From Parasporobacterium sp. (lineage in GTDB: Bacteria > Bacillota > Clostridia > Lachnospirales > Lachnospiraceae), in the NCBI GenBank assembly GCA_017515535.1, contig JAFWFQ010000047.1, positions 1 to 34,380 of the forward strand: a DNA stretch of 34,380 nucleotides, read 5' to 3'. The notes under the pieces are model-generated. The model was not told the origin of the DNA. It saw nothing but the letters and a program-made list of their open reading frames with translations, and searched no databases. Positions within the stretch are counted from its first letter, which is position 1; every line of letters starts with the position of its first letter. Position numbers and translations under genes: made by a program. Shown piece by piece: positions 1 to 8,589 of this stretch.

Positions 1-1124
1 CGTCCCGTGATCTCTTCGATCCGTTCCTCCACAGAACTCCGGATCGACAATACGATTCCGATCGTATCCTCCGTCTTTTCCACAAGTCCTATGTTGCAGG
101 ATGTCTCAATACTCCCGTCCATGCTCTGGTCATGGTATAAAACGCCAAACGGAAGCTGCTGAAGAAGAAATGCAAGTCCTCTGCTCGCTTTTTCATTTAA
201 GGATCTCGTCTCTGCTTTACAACGGCAGTTTCCTCTTGTTGTAACCTCGATTTTAAGATCCGGATCGCTTTTCCGGAAGATCTTACGAAGCATCGTTTCC
301 GTTTCCTTGACCGCAACTGCGATATCTGTCGTAACGTGTTCTGTTGTTATTACAAAGTCCGAACTTGCTTCTTTCGAAATCGCATTGTCTTTTCCCTCTG
401 CGGTAAGGTCAGTGATCCGGAAATCATATTTCTTGCCAAGATCATAAAAGACCTGTCCTAAAACTTTTAATGCATTTGCTCTTTCCGTCCCGATCTCGAT
501 TCCGGAATGGCCGCCTTTGAGGCCTGTTACCTTTACTGAATAGGCTGCCCCATCAGTTTCTTCCTTTTCTAACGGGATCACTGCTTTTATGGATTTTCCG
601 CCACAGCATCCGGTAACAAATTCGCCTTCCCGTCCACTGTCCAGATTAAACAGATATTTTCCATTTAAATACGAAAGATCTGCATCTCGGACACTGTCCA
701 TTCCGACTTCTTCATTTGTCGTAAGGAGAACTTCGATTGGAGGATTTTGAAGGGTCTCATCCTGAAGCAGCGCAAATGCGATTGCCGCCGCAACGCCGTC
801 ATCGGCTCCGAGGGTCGTCCCTTTTGCCGTCAGGATATCTCCATTTTCGATTAATTCAAGTCCTTCGTTTTCCCAGTCATGTTCGACTTCCGGATCTTGC
901 TGGGCGACCATATCCAGATGTCCCTGGAGAACGATCCCCGGCCGGTCTTCTTTTCCTTTTGCCGCCTCTTTCCGGATCACGACATTTACATTCTTCTCAT
1001 CATAATACCAGGAAAGACCTAATTCCTTTGCCCGCCCGATACAGTAATCCACGATCTTTTCATTATGATAGGAACGCCGCGGAACAGCGCATATCTTCTT
1101 GAATTCCTCCAAAGCTGTTGTCAT
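1..1124 (-). CDS. pepD: Aminoacyl-histidine dipeptidase PepD (M20 family), 3' end cut by window edge
   Basis: Cytosolic zinc dipeptidase that hydrolyses dipeptides such as Xaa-His. About 374 codons are visible. PepD proteins are usually about 480 residues, so roughly the last 100, including the final metal-binding His, lie outside the window. Visible metal and catalytic residues follow the M20 pattern: H69 and D71 in GHLDMV, D108/D109 in LGADDGV, E138-E139 in TNEEVGM, and D162 in FNLDSG. The ATG at 1122-1124 follows an AGAAAGGA ribosome site. The gene stands apart from the operon upstream, with an inverted repeat and a possible promoter in the 110-base gap. The reading is open to the left edge with no sign of damage. 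Confidence 0.93.
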   Translation of the reverse strand, partial: MTTALEEFKKICAVPRRSYHNEKIVDYCIGRAKELGLSWYYDEKNVNVVIRKEAAKGKEDRPGIVLQGHLDMVAQQDPEVEHDWENEGLELIENGDILTAKGTTLGADDGVAAAIAFALLQDETLQNPPIEVLLTTNEEVGMDSVRDADLSYLNGKYLFNLDSGREGEFVTGCCGGKSIKAVIPLEKEETDGAAYSVKVTGLKGGHSGIEIGTERANALKVLGQVFYDLGKKYDFRITDLTAEGKDNAISKEASSDFVITTEHVTTDIAVAVKETETMLRKIFRKSDPDLKIEVTTRGNCRCKAETRSLNEKASRGLAFLLQQLPFGVLYHDQSMDGSIETSCNIGLVEKTEDTIGIVLSIRSSVEERIEEITG

Positions 1125-1171
1125 TATTTTTGTCCTTTCTCAGATGTCTTTCTGTCTTGTATAATTTCGGA

Positions 1172-1198
1172 AAACGCCAGGCATAATACCTGGCGTTT
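1172..1198 (-). terminator. Perfect 10-bp inverted repeat between the coaD operon and pepD
   Basis: The arms AAACGCCAGG and CCTGGCGTTT flank a 7-base loop. On the minus strand the stem ends in GTTTT, which fits an intrinsic terminator for the operon ending at 1234. The AT-rich loop also contains TATTAT on the minus strand, so the same element may overlap the pepD promoter. Confidence 0.65.
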
Positions 1199-1213
1199 GT
1201 TTGTCATTTTCAA
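1183..1213 (-). promoter_or_regulatory. Possible pepD promoter overlapping the inverted repeat
   Basis: On the minus strand TTGAAA (1208-1213) is followed after 19 bases by TATTAT (1183-1188). Both hexamers are one mismatch from consensus. The 19-base spacer is longer than ideal, so the call is weak. The -10 candidate lies inside the loop of the 1172-1198 inverted repeat. Confidence 0.35.
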
Positions 1214-1233
1214 ATCCTTCGTCCCTGCTCCTC

Positions 1234-2064
1234 TTAGTTAAAGTCGCTGATATCAAGGTTGAAATCCGTGATCTCTTCTACGTCGCTGTCGGAAGGCTGG
1301 CTGTAAGCTTCCTGCTCCGCATTGCTCGGATAAAGCGCCTCATCCATTGTTACTTTTGCAGGATTATGCTGGCCATAGACAGGTTCTTTATAAACGATCT
1401 CTTCTTCTTCCTGATAGGAGGAATCATACGTCTCGTAAGCCGGTTCTTCCTGCTGGTCATAAGACTCCGTGTCATAATAAACGATGTCTTCCTGAACTTC
1501 CGGTTTTGCAGGAGCCGGAGCCGGGGCAGGCATGTCACGAAGTGCCTTCCGGTTCTGGGTCGTAATATCAAGACTGGACTCTAAGGAACGGATCAGGCTG
1601 TCATACTTGACTGTCATGCCTTCGATGGAGCTCGAAAGGATCTCCTGGATATTTGCCAGGGAATCATCCGTATATTTCATTGCAGCCGCACGGACCTCGT
1701 TTGCTTCGGTTGTCGCACGGTCTAAGATCTCGCCGGCCTTCTTGGTTGCGTCTTCGATAACACCGTTTGCCTCTTTGAACGCCTGCTGCATGATCTCATG
1801 CTCAGAAACCAGTGTAGAAGTCATCTCATTTGCTTTTCTGACCATCTCATCAGACTTATCCTGTGCATCTTTCAGGATCGCGTCACGATTCGCAATGATC
1901 CGCTGATATTTTTTGATCTCATCCGGGATACAATGCTTCAGGTCTGCCAGCAGTTCTTCCAATTCATCTCTATTTACGATGATCTTGGTATTAGATAACG
2001 TCTGGTATTTACATCCATCAATAAATTCTTCAATTTCCGCAATGATTTGTTCGATTTTACTCAT
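1234..2064 (-). CDS. Coiled-coil protein of unknown function (ATP synthase subunit H/B-like)
   Basis: A soluble 276-residue protein with no signal peptide or membrane segment. Residues about 1-175 are charged heptad-type sequence rich in Ala, Glu, Lys and Asp, resembling the stalk proteins that automatic annotation often calls vacuolar ATPase subunit H-like, or DivIVA-like scaffolds. Around 180-190 is a short Pro-Ala stretch, then an acidic tail rich in Tyr and Glu to the end. It is the last gene of the long operon, 26 bases after coaD, and a hairpin follows it. I recall similar proteins beside coaD in Lachnospiraceae, but no function can be assigned. No other ATPase gene is nearby, so a role in an ATPase is unlikely. 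Confidence 0.75.
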   Translation of the reverse strand: MSKIEQIIAEIEEFIDGCKYQTLSNTKIIVNRDELEELLADLKHCIPDEIKKYQRIIANRDAILKDAQDKSDEMVRKANEMTSTLVSEHEIMQQAFKEANGVIEDATKKAGEILDRATTEANEVRAAAMKYTDDSLANIQEILSSSIEGMTVKYDSLIRSLESSLDITTQNRKALRDMPAPAPAPAKPEVQEDIVYYDTESYDQQEEPAYETYDSSYQEEEEIVYKEPVYGQHNPAKVTMDEALYPSNAEQEAYSQPSDSDVEEITDFNLDISDFN

Positions 2065-2090
2065 TTCTCATTCTCCGCCCATTTATTTAT

Positions 2091-2594
2091 TCATGTTATC
2101 TGATTATTCTTTTTTTTAGAATATCTTTCTTCAATTTTTTTTGCCACTTTTTTCGGAACAAACTTGGAAATATCTCCTCCGAATGCCGCGACTTCTTTTA
2201 CCGTACTGGAGCTTAAGTAAGCATATTTTAAAGAAGTCGTAAGAAAGATCGTATCCACTTCCGAGCTTAAGACCCTGTTTGTTAAAGAAAGCTGGAGCTC
2301 ATATTCAAAATCGGTTACCGCTCTCAATCCGCGGACAACGAACGAAGCTTTCTGTTTTTTCGCAAACTCGATCAGGAGTCCGTCAAACGCCATGACTTTC
2401 ACGTTTTCAATATCTTTCACAGCGTCTTTCAGCATTGCCACACGCTCTTCCGGAGAAAACAGCGGTGTCTTACCGATATTCGTTAATACTCCTACGATCA
2501 GTTCGTCAACAAGTTTTGCAGAACGCTGAATTATATCCAGGTGGCCATACGTTACCGGGTCAAATGTACCCGGGTAGATTGCCCGTCTTTTCAT
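2091..2594 (-). CDS. coaD: Phosphopantetheine adenylyltransferase CoaD
   Basis: Transfers AMP from ATP to 4'-phosphopantetheine to give dephospho-CoA, the penultimate step of CoA synthesis, in the cytosol. The 167-residue length is typical. The nucleotidyltransferase signature [13 protein letters not shown] near residues 9-21 carries the (T/H)xGH motif, and SSSTVKEVA near residue 130 is the second ATP-binding motif. The lysine- and arginine-rich C-terminus is common in the family. The start codon overlaps the rsmD stop as ATGA (2591-2594), so translation is probably coupled. The rsmD-coaD pair is a standard arrangement in Firmicutes. Confidence 0.97.
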   Translation of the reverse strand: MKRRAIYPGTFDPVTYGHLDIIQRSAKLVDELIVGVLTNIGKTPLFSPEERVAMLKDAVKDIENVKVMAFDGLLIEFAKKQKASFVVRGLRAVTDFEYELQLSLTNRVLSSEVDTIFLTTSLKYAYLSSSTVKEVAAFGGDISKFVPKKVAKKIEERYSKKKNNQIT

Positions 2595-3157
2595 TCTTCT
2601 GTCCCTCCAAGCCGGATAAAATAGTGTCTGTTTGTCTTATAGACTTTTTCCCGTTCGATCACGAAGGACGTATCTTTTAGGAAATCCAGCGTATTATATT
2701 TATCTGCTTCAATAATGATCAAAGTCTCTTTGTCAATAATACCGGAAGTCTCAAGCGCACGAAGTGTCTCTTCCTCAAGGCCTTTATGGTATGGCGGATC
2801 CATATAGACAATATCAAACCGGCATTTTTTCAGGGATAATTCGTTGATTGCACTCAAGACACTCTTTTGCATTACGACCGCATCTGCTTCTAATTTAGTA
2901 TGTGCCAGATTCTCCCTGATACATCTGACAGCTTTTGCATTGTTCTCTACAAAAAAAGAAACCCTGGCTCCTCTGCTTAGCGCCTCGATACCGATGCTTC
3001 CGGAACCGCTGAACAAATCGAGGAAAGCCGCACCCTGAATTTCCGGGGTAATGATGTTAAATAAGGTTTCTTTGATTCGGTCGATGGTTGGTCTTGTATC
3101 TAAGCCAGGAGTTGACTTTAACGTCAATCTCCTGGCTTTGCCTGCAATTACTCTCAT
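2591..3157 (-). CDS. rsmD: 16S rRNA (guanine(966)-N(2))-methyltransferase RsmD
   Basis: SAM-dependent enzyme that methylates N2 of G966 in 16S rRNA during small-subunit assembly. The 188-residue length is normal. Motif [18 protein letters not shown], near residues 47-63 binds SAM. The catalytic DPPY motif of N2-guanine methyltransferases follows at about residue 120 (YMDPPYHKG). The start RVIAGKARR is the family's usual N-terminus. It begins 4 bases after the rpsA stop and overlaps coaD by 4 bases, so it is internal to the operon. Confidence 0.96.
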   Translation of the reverse strand: MRVIAGKARRLTLKSTPGLDTRPTIDRIKETLFNIITPEIQGAAFLDLFSGSGSIGIEALSRGARVSFFVENNAKAVRCIRENLAHTKLEADAVVMQKSVLSAINELSLKKCRFDIVYMDPPYHKGLEEETLRALETSGIIDKETLIIIEADKYNTLDFLKDTSFVIEREKVYKTNRHYFIRLGGTEE

Positions 3158-3161
3158 TCTA

Positions 3162-4436
3162 TTATTCGGCCGGAGTTTCTTCCTCTGCCGCAGCTTCCTC
3201 TACAGGAGCTTCTTCCGCCGGAGCTTCCTCTGCAGGAGCTTCTTCCGGAGCTGCTTCAGCCGGAGCTTCTTCAACAGGAGCTTCCGCTGCTGCTTCCTCT
3301 ACCGGAGCTTCCTCTACAGGAGCTTCCGCTGCTGCTTCCTCTGCCGGAGCTTCTTCTGCAGGAGCTTCATCCGGAACCAGATCGTCTTCAAAATCTCTTC
3401 TGCTAAGGCTGATCTTCTTTTCATCTTCTTTAAAGTCAACAACTTTTGCATCGATGATCTGGCCAACCTTTAAGACGTCTGCAGGTTTCTTAACATGTTT
3501 CTTGGAAATCTGGGAAACATGGAGAAGTGCGTCGATTCCCGGCTCTAATTCGATAAACGCACCGAAGTCTGCCATTCTTGCAACTTTACCGGTTACAATA
3601 TTGCCCGGCGCATATTTTTCTCTTGCAAGTACCCATGGATTCTGATCCGGGAATTTGCAGCTGAGAGCGATCTTTCCGTCTTCAATATTTTTAATAAAGA
3701 CACGAACTTTATCGCCGACACTGAACAGGGACTTCGGAGTATCAACTCTTCCCCAGCTCATTTCGGAGATATGAAGAAGTCCATCCACACCGCCAAGGTC
3801 GATAAACGCACCAAAGGAGGTAACTGATTTTACATCACCTTCTACGATATCGTTGACCTGGAGAGTTTCAAGAAGCTCTTTTGCTCTCTCGTTCTTTGCA
3901 GCGATGATCAGTTTCTTTCTGTTACCGATCACTCTTCTCTTATGAGGATTGAACTCGGTTACGATAATCTCGATATCCTGATCCAGATATTTATTCAGAT
4001 CTTTTTCGAACGTATCGGAAACAAGGCTTGCCGGAACAAAGATCTTAGCGCCTTCAAAACCGGTGATCAGACCACCGGAAGTGATCTTTTCAACTTTAAC
4101 TGTAAGGACTTCTTTATTCTCGAATGCTTCCTCAACACGTTTATTTGCTTTTTCTTCACTGATTCTCTTATAGGAAAGAGCGACCTGTCCGTCACCATCA
4201 TTTACTTTAAGGATCTTTGCTTCTAACGGATCCCCGACAGATACAACTGTTGTAAGGTCTACGGAAGGATCATTCGTAAACTCTTCTTTTGTGATAATTC
4301 CATCTGATTTATAGCCGATGTTCAGAACGATCTCATCCGGCTTCACAGATATTACTGTGCCATCCACAATCTCCCCCGCACGTATTGTTTTGATTGATTC
4401 ATCGATCAATTGCTCAAAGCTTTTTTCCTCTGACAT
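3162..4436 (-). CDS. rpsA: Ribosomal protein S1 homologue with a long Glu/Ala/Pro tail
   Basis: RNA-binding protein of the S1 family, 424 residues. Four S1 (OB-fold) domains are recognisable at about residues 21-90, 106-175, 195-262 and 278-347, the last two with the classic FGAFI segments. Residues 353-424 are a low-complexity tail of EEAPAEEA/EEAPVEEA units, much more acidic than the rest. In many clostridia S1 is fused to IspH. Here they are separate: the S1 ATG follows its own AGGAGG site with a 9-base spacing, an in-frame TAA sits directly before the ATG, and the 5' end overlaps ispH by 23 bases. Whether it acts on the ribosome like E. coli S1 is uncertain, because Firmicute S1 homologues have fewer domains. 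Confidence 0.93.
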   Translation of the reverse strand: MSEEKSFEQLIDESIKTIRAGEIVDGTVISVKPDEIVLNIGYKSDGIITKEEFTNDPSVDLTTVVSVGDPLEAKILKVNDGDGQVALSYKRISEEKANKRVEEAFENKEVLTVKVEKITSGGLITGFEGAKIFVPASLVSDTFEKDLNKYLDQDIEIIVTEFNPHKRRVIGNRKKLIIAAKNERAKELLETLQVNDIVEGDVKSVTSFGAFIDLGGVDGLLHISEMSWGRVDTPKSLFSVGDKVRVFIKNIEDGKIALSCKFPDQNPWVLAREKYAPGNIVTGKVARMADFGAFIELEPGIDALLHVSQISKKHVKKPADVLKVGQIIDAKVVDFKEDEKKISLSRRDFEDDLVPDEAPAEEAPAEEAAAEAPVEEAPVEEAAAEAPVEEAPAEAAPEEAPAEEAPAEEAPVEEAAAEEETPAE

Positions 4437-5274
4437 TTAGAAGAACCTCCTGAATAATATTATTTGGGGTCGATGCCCCGGCTGTAATACCTACGCTAAT
4501 ACCGGGTGGCAGATTGGCGGATTCTAAATCCTTAACTGTCTGGATATAGTAAGTATCTTTGCAATACGTTTTGCAGATATCGTAGAGTTTTTGCGTGTTG
4601 GAACTCTTTGGATCTCCGATCACGATCATTACATCTACTGCCCTTGAAACAGACTCTGCTTCTTTCTGCCGAGCCTGTGTCGCGTTACAAATCGTATTTA
4701 CAACGTTTATATCATAACCTTTTTTTTCGATGATTTCAACTATATATTGAAACTTCGTGAGGTTAAATGTCGTCTGGGAAACAATACAAATCGTCTCATT
4801 CGGATCCGCCGTAAACGCTTCTGCTTCTTCTTCGTTTTTCAGGACTGTGACCGGATTATTGGACCATCCGATGATCCCCGCGACCTCCGGATGATTCTTA
4901 TCTCCGATGATCACGATTCTCCGTCCTGCCCGGCTCTCTTCGTCAACGATCCGGTGGATCTTTTTTACAAACGGACAGGTTGCATCTACGATCGTAATTC
5001 CTTCCTCTTCGGCTTGTTCATAGACCGACCGGGCAGTCCCATGGGATCTGATGATCAGGACCGAGCCGCTGATCTTGGAAAGATCCTCCGGACCGGAAAT
5101 ACTGAAAACGCCTTTTTCTTCCAGATCCCGTACGACTTCCGCGTTATGGATGATCGGACCGTATGTATAGATCTTTTGCCCATCCTTAACTTTATCAATC
5201 TGTTCATAGACCAGCTGGATCGCTCTTTCTACCCCGAAACAGAATCCCGCGGTCTCGGCAAGGATCACATTCAT
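4414..5274 (-). CDS. ispH: 4-hydroxy-3-methylbut-2-enyl diphosphate reductase IspH
   Basis: Last enzyme of the MEP isoprenoid pathway. It uses an Fe-S cluster to reduce HMBPP to IPP and DMAPP. The 286-residue protein keeps the three cluster cysteines C12 (GFCFGV), C100 (DATCPFV) and C196 (NTICNATQ), plus HPEV at about 128 and SQTT at about 166. A longer reading frame exists upstream, but the start at 5274 is chosen because MNVILAETAGFCFGV is the family's N-terminus and its ATG overlaps the upstream stop as ATGA (5271-5274). The 3' end overlaps rpsA by 23 bases. The order cmk-ispH-rpsA is typical of clostridia. Confidence 0.96.
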   Translation of the reverse strand: MNVILAETAGFCFGVERAIQLVYEQIDKVKDGQKIYTYGPIIHNAEVVRDLEEKGVFSISGPEDLSKISGSVLIIRSHGTARSVYEQAEEEGITIVDATCPFVKKIHRIVDEESRAGRRIVIIGDKNHPEVAGIIGWSNNPVTVLKNEEEAEAFTADPNETICIVSQTTFNLTKFQYIVEIIEKKGYDINVVNTICNATQARQKEAESVSRAVDVMIVIGDPKSSNTQKLYDICKTYCKDTYYIQTVKDLESANLPPGISVGITAGASTPNNIIQEVLLNVRGKKL

Positions 5275-7136
5275 CCCATTAACTCCCTGATTCTTGCTAC
5301 GACCTCGTCCTTTGTCATATCTGAGGAATCGACCTCGATCGCGTCCTCCGCTTTGCAAAGGGGTGAGATCTCCCTTGTCATATCATTATGGTCTCTTTGT
5401 TCAATATCCCGCTTGATCGCGTCAAAATCGCAGGACATTCCTTTCTCGAGATATTCGTTATAACGGCGCTGCGCACGGACTTCGACGGAGGCGGTCAGAT
5501 AGATCTTCAGCGTCGCGTCCGGAAGGACCTTTGTCCCGATATCGCGTCCGTCCATGACAACATCATATTTTTTCGCCAGTTCCTGCTGCATGCTGACCAG
5601 CTTTTCTCTTACGTCTTTAAACTTAGAGATCGCGGAAGCTGCCGCGCTGACTTCTTCGGTACGGATCGCTTCACTGACATCCTCGCCGTTTAAGAACATA
5701 TGCTGGACACCGTCGATATACTGAACGTCGACTTCCGCCTCTTTACAAAGGGCGCTGACACGTTCCTCATCTTCCTGGTCGGCTCCGTTCCGGATACAGT
5801 AAAGACCGATCGTCCGGTACATTGCTCCGGTATCAATATAAACATAGCCTAATTCTTTCGAAAGCATCTTGGCTATTGTGCTTTTTCCAGCCCCTGCCGG
5901 TCCGTCAATTGCGATCTGATTCATAGTTTTTCCCTTTCCTTGCGCCTTTACCGCAGCCTCTCCCGCTGCCCTTCCTGTTGAAAACGCAATCTGCAGATTA
6001 AATCCGCCGGTATACGCATCCGCGTCCAGAACTTCTCCTGCAAAGAAGATCCCCGGCTTTATTTTTGATTCCATGGTTTTCGGATCGATCTCTTTTAAAG
6101 CAACGCCTCCGGACGTGATCACTGCCTGGTCAAAGCCGGCCGTTCCCGTCGGGGTAAGCGGAAAGCTCTTCAGGAGATGAACAAGTTCCGCCCGTTCTTT
6201 TTTCGTGATCTCATTGACTTTTTTAAACGGATCGATCCCGCTTAAGGATATCACAACCGGAATCATCTTAGAAGGCAGTAATTTCCCGAGGGAATTTTTA
6301 AACGCCTTGTTTTTTTCTTCTTCAAAATCCCTGAGTATCCGTTTATCAAGGACTTCCTCCGAAAGCGGCGGTTTTAAGTCGATCAGGAGACGATACTCCT
6401 TCTCTTTCCGGTTCAATGCTCTTCCGATCTCGGAAGAAGCCGTAAGGATAACCGGACCGCTGACTCCGTTTCCCGTAAAGAGCATCTCTCCAAACTGGCG
6501 GAAGACTGTTTTTTTGCCGGCCAGTATCCGGACCTCAATATTACGAAGGGAAAGTCCTTCCAGTTCCGGAATGAACGAATCGGAACAAAGGATCGGACAA
6601 AGAGACGGAACCGGATCACTTACCGTATGGCCGAGTTCTTTCGCAAAACGGAACCCGTCTCCGGTCGAACCGGTACTTGGATAAGAGAGTCCGCCGGTCG
6701 CGACGATCACGGAATCTTCTTTTAATTCCGAAAGATCTTTGATCTCCGTTTTCAGACGGATCCTGACACCTGCCTTCTTAACTTCTTTCTCCAACGCCCG
6801 GATCACATCCGATGATTTGTCTGAAACAGGAAAAATCCTTCCTCCCCGTTCTTCCTTCAGGGGAAGACCCGCATCTTTAAAAAAAGTGCAGGTATCTTCA
6901 TTGGAAAATGAATATATCGCACTGTAAAGGAATTTCCGTCCTCTCGGGATCTGGTCAAAAAACTCAGGAAGCGGACAGGAATTTGTCAGATTACATCTGC
7001 CCTTACCTGTAATATAAAGCTTCTTTCCGAGCTTTTCATTTTTCTCATATATCGTTACTTTGGCTCCGGCCTTTGCGGCGGTCAGTGCCGCCATCATTCC
7101 CGCCGGTCCGCCTCCGATCACTGCCACGGTCTTCAT
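5271..7136 (-). CDS. Fusion: HI0933/BaiN-type flavoprotein + cytidylate kinase Cmk
   Basis: One open frame of 621 codons joins two proteins that are normally separate. Residues 1-404 are an FAD-dependent oxidoreductase of the HI0933-like family: the dinucleotide motif GGGPAGMMAA is at 8-17, KGRCNLTN at about 45, and the typical ending FAGEVLDADAYTGGFNLQ is near 370-390. Its substrate is unknown. Residues 405-621 are a complete 217-residue cytidylate kinase (CMP/dCMP to CDP/dCDP): P-loop GPAGAGKST, YIDTGAMYR, MDGRDIGT and RDHNDMTRE are all present. The two halves lie side by side as separate genes in relatives, by my recollection. The join has no linker and no stop, yet a ribosome site and ATG remain at the Cmk boundary, so either a true fusion or two products is possible. 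It starts 3 bases after scpB. Confidence 0.88.
   Translation of the reverse strand: MKTVAVIGGGPAGMMAALTAAKAGAKVTIYEKNEKLGKKLYITGKGRCNLTNSCPLPEFFDQIPRGRKFLYSAIYSFSNEDTCTFFKDAGLPLKEERGGRIFPVSDKSSDVIRALEKEVKKAGVRIRLKTEIKDLSELKEDSVIVATGGLSYPSTGSTGDGFRFAKELGHTVSDPVPSLCPILCSDSFIPELEGLSLRNIEVRILAGKKTVFRQFGEMLFTGNGVSGPVILTASSEIGRALNRKEKEYRLLIDLKPPLSEEVLDKRILRDFEEEKNKAFKNSLGKLLPSKMIPVVISLSGIDPFKKVNEITKKERAELVHLLKSFPLTPTGTAGFDQAVITSGGVALKEIDPKTMESKIKPGIFFAGEVLDADAYTGGFNLQIAFSTGRAAGEAAVKAQGKGKTMNQIAIDGPAGAGKSTIAKMLSKELGYVYIDTGAMYRTIGLYCIRNGADQEDEERVSALCKEAEVDVQYIDGVQHMFLNGEDVSEAIRTEEVSAAASAISKFKDVREKLVSMQQELAKKYDVVMDGRDIGTKVLPDATLKIYLTASVEVRAQRRYNEYLEKGMSCDFDAIKRDIEQRDHNDMTREISPLCKAEDAIEVDSSDMTKDEVVARIRELMG
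5922..5941 (-). promoter_or_regulatory. Internal ribosome site and ATG at the Cmk boundary
   Basis: On the minus strand AAGGAAAGGG (5932-5941) lies 7 bases before the ATG at 5922-5924, which would start a normal-length 217-residue Cmk inside the flavoprotein-Cmk frame. This suggests that free Cmk may be made by internal initiation. Confidence 0.5.
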
Positions 7137-7139
7137 CGA

Positions 7140-7832
7140 TCAGACTCCTACCTCGATCATGAAATCGTCATCCGGCTCATCCGGAGAAAAGTCTTCCGTT
7201 TCTTCTTCGGTTCCCGGAAGATCTAACTTGATCTGACCTTCGACATCTTCGTTTTCATCATGAACTTTCTCGCTGAAGTAGCCGATCTCCTGTTCCGCCT
7301 CGATCTTAAAGGATTCCAGCTGCTCCGCTTTGATGTCCGGAAGGTCTTCCTTTCTGGTAAGTCCGAACCGGCGGAGAAACTCTTCCGTTGTCCCCAAAAT
7401 GATCGGGCGTCCGGGTGTTGCGAGCCTTCCTTTTTCTTCTACCAGTCCGGCATCGATCAGCCGGTTGATCGCATGGTCAGACTGGACTCCGCGGATCTTT
7501 TCGATCTCGATCTTTGTGATCGGCTGCTTATAAGCAATGATCGATAACGTCTCAAGCTGGATATCCGTAAGCCGGTAGGACTTCGGGATCGAGACGATCT
7601 TGATCAGATATTCATAGGCAAATTCTTTTGTGCAGAGCTGAAAGGAGCCGTCGATCTCGATCAGCTTAAGTCCTCTCTCCTCTTTCTCATAGTCTTCCTG
7701 CATTTCGCTGATGCACGCGCGTACCGTCTTCTTGTCCGTATCGAGCGCACTGCAGAGTTTCTCTATTTCAACTGCTTCTCCCATGGAGAACAGGATTGCC
7801 TCAATTATAGCTTTCATTTTCGTCATATTCAA
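7140..7832 (-). CDS. scpB: Segregation and condensation protein B, ScpB
   Basis: Dimeric winged-helix partner of ScpA in the SMC condensin complex that compacts and segregates the chromosome. The protein has about 230 residues, with the family's two winged helices (about residues 5-75 and 85-160); LSIIAYKQPITKIEIEKIRG near 95-114 is a hallmark. The C-terminus after about 165 is an acidic extension. The most likely start is the TTG at 7830-7832, because AGGAGG (7842-7847) lies 9 bases before it. ATG codons at 7826 and 7817 are further from that site. It overlaps scpA by 32 bases and is followed 3 bases later by the flavoprotein gene. Confidence 0.95.
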   Translation of the reverse strand: MNMTKMKAIIEAILFSMGEAVEIEKLCSALDTDKKTVRACISEMQEDYEKEERGLKLIEIDGSFQLCTKEFAYEYLIKIVSIPKSYRLTDIQLETLSIIAYKQPITKIEIEKIRGVQSDHAINRLIDAGLVEEKGRLATPGRPIILGTTEEFLRRFGLTRKEDLPDIKAEQLESFKIEAEQEIGYFSEKVHDENEDVEGQIKLDLPGTEEETEDFSPDEPDDDFMIEVGV

Positions 7833-8589
7833 TTTCGCCAGCCTCCTCGCTACCTGCGGTAAAGATAATATCGTTGTCGTTTCCTTCCTGCTCGGCGATC
7901 AGCTCGCCGGTCTTCATAAGTTCCAGGACCGCAAGGAAGGTCGCGATCACATTGCCCCTCGTCGGCTGTTTTTCGATCAGCTGACGGAAGCTGAAGGACG
8001 GGGTCTCCGTAAGGTATTTCCGGATCTCGACGATCTTGCCCGGAATATTGATCGGTTCTCTCCGTACCCTTCCGTATTTCATTGCCTGCTCGTTGACCTT
8101 CTCGGTGCTTCGCTGCATCACGTCGTCGAAGATCGCCTTCAGGCGCATAATTGTTACATCTCCGATAAACTTGTCCAGATCGATCGGTGCTTCATATTTT
8201 TGGACCTCTTCCGGAATCGAAGCTTCCTTGTAGATCGCTTTTGAAGCAATGATCGCCTTGTCCTTAAGTTCACATGACATAAACTTATACATCTTATACT
8301 CAAGGAGCTGTTCCACAAGTTCCGCTCTCGGATCTTCCTCATTTGCATCCGGATCAGCCGGTTTCGGAAGTAGCATCTTTGCCTTGATTTCAAGAAGTGT
8401 AGCCGCCATGACCAGAAACTCACTGGTCACTTCCGCGTCTTTCTTTTCCATCAGACTTAAATACTCCAGATACTGATCTGTGATCAGAGAGATAGGAATA
8501 TCATAAATATCAACTTTATTCTTTTCAATTAAATGCAGAAGAAGGTCCAGCGGGCCTTCGAATGCTTCCAGTTTAAACGAGATTTCCAT
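7801..8589 (-). CDS. scpA: Segregation and condensation protein A, ScpA
   Basis: Kleisin subunit of the SMC-ScpAB condensin, bridging the SMC heads in the cytosol. At 262 residues it has the usual length. The N-terminus (FEGPLDLLLHLIEKNKVDIYDI) is the diagnostic kleisin segment that binds the SMC neck. The C-terminal winged helix follows near residues 180-240 (FLAVLELMKTGEL). It overlaps the metallophosphoesterase gene by 17 bases at its 5' end and scpB by 32 bases at its 3' end. The smc gene itself is not in the window. Confidence 0.96.
   Translation of the reverse strand: MEISFKLEAFEGPLDLLLHLIEKNKVDIYDIPISLITDQYLEYLSLMEKKDAEVTSEFLVMAATLLEIKAKMLLPKPADPDANEEDPRAELVEQLLEYKMYKFMSCELKDKAIIASKAIYKEASIPEEVQKYEAPIDLDKFIGDVTIMRLKAIFDDVMQRSTEKVNEQAMKYGRVRREPINIPGKIVEIRKYLTETPSFSFRQLIEKQPTRGNVIATFLAVLELMKTGELIAEQEGNDNDIIFTAGSEEAGEIEYDENESYN
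7830..7847 (-). promoter_or_regulatory. Ribosome site favouring a TTG start for scpB
   Basis: The minus-strand AGGAGG at 7842-7847 is 9 bases before TTG (7830-7832), and 15 and 24 bases before the two in-frame ATGs. It lies inside scpA, so scpB translation probably depends on ribosomes finishing scpA. Confidence 0.6.

Noticed and set aside
4414..4436. Frameshift splitting an IspH-S1 fusion
   Set aside because: IspH ends normally, S1 has its own well-placed AGGAGG and ATG, and an in-frame TAA lies just before the S1 start. It looks like two genes with a natural overlap.
5275..5358. Longer ispH start at 5358
   Set aside because: The extra 28 residues (basic, Gly/Arg-rich) lie over the end of cmk and are absent from the family. 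The ATG at 5274 overlaps the cmk stop as ATGA.
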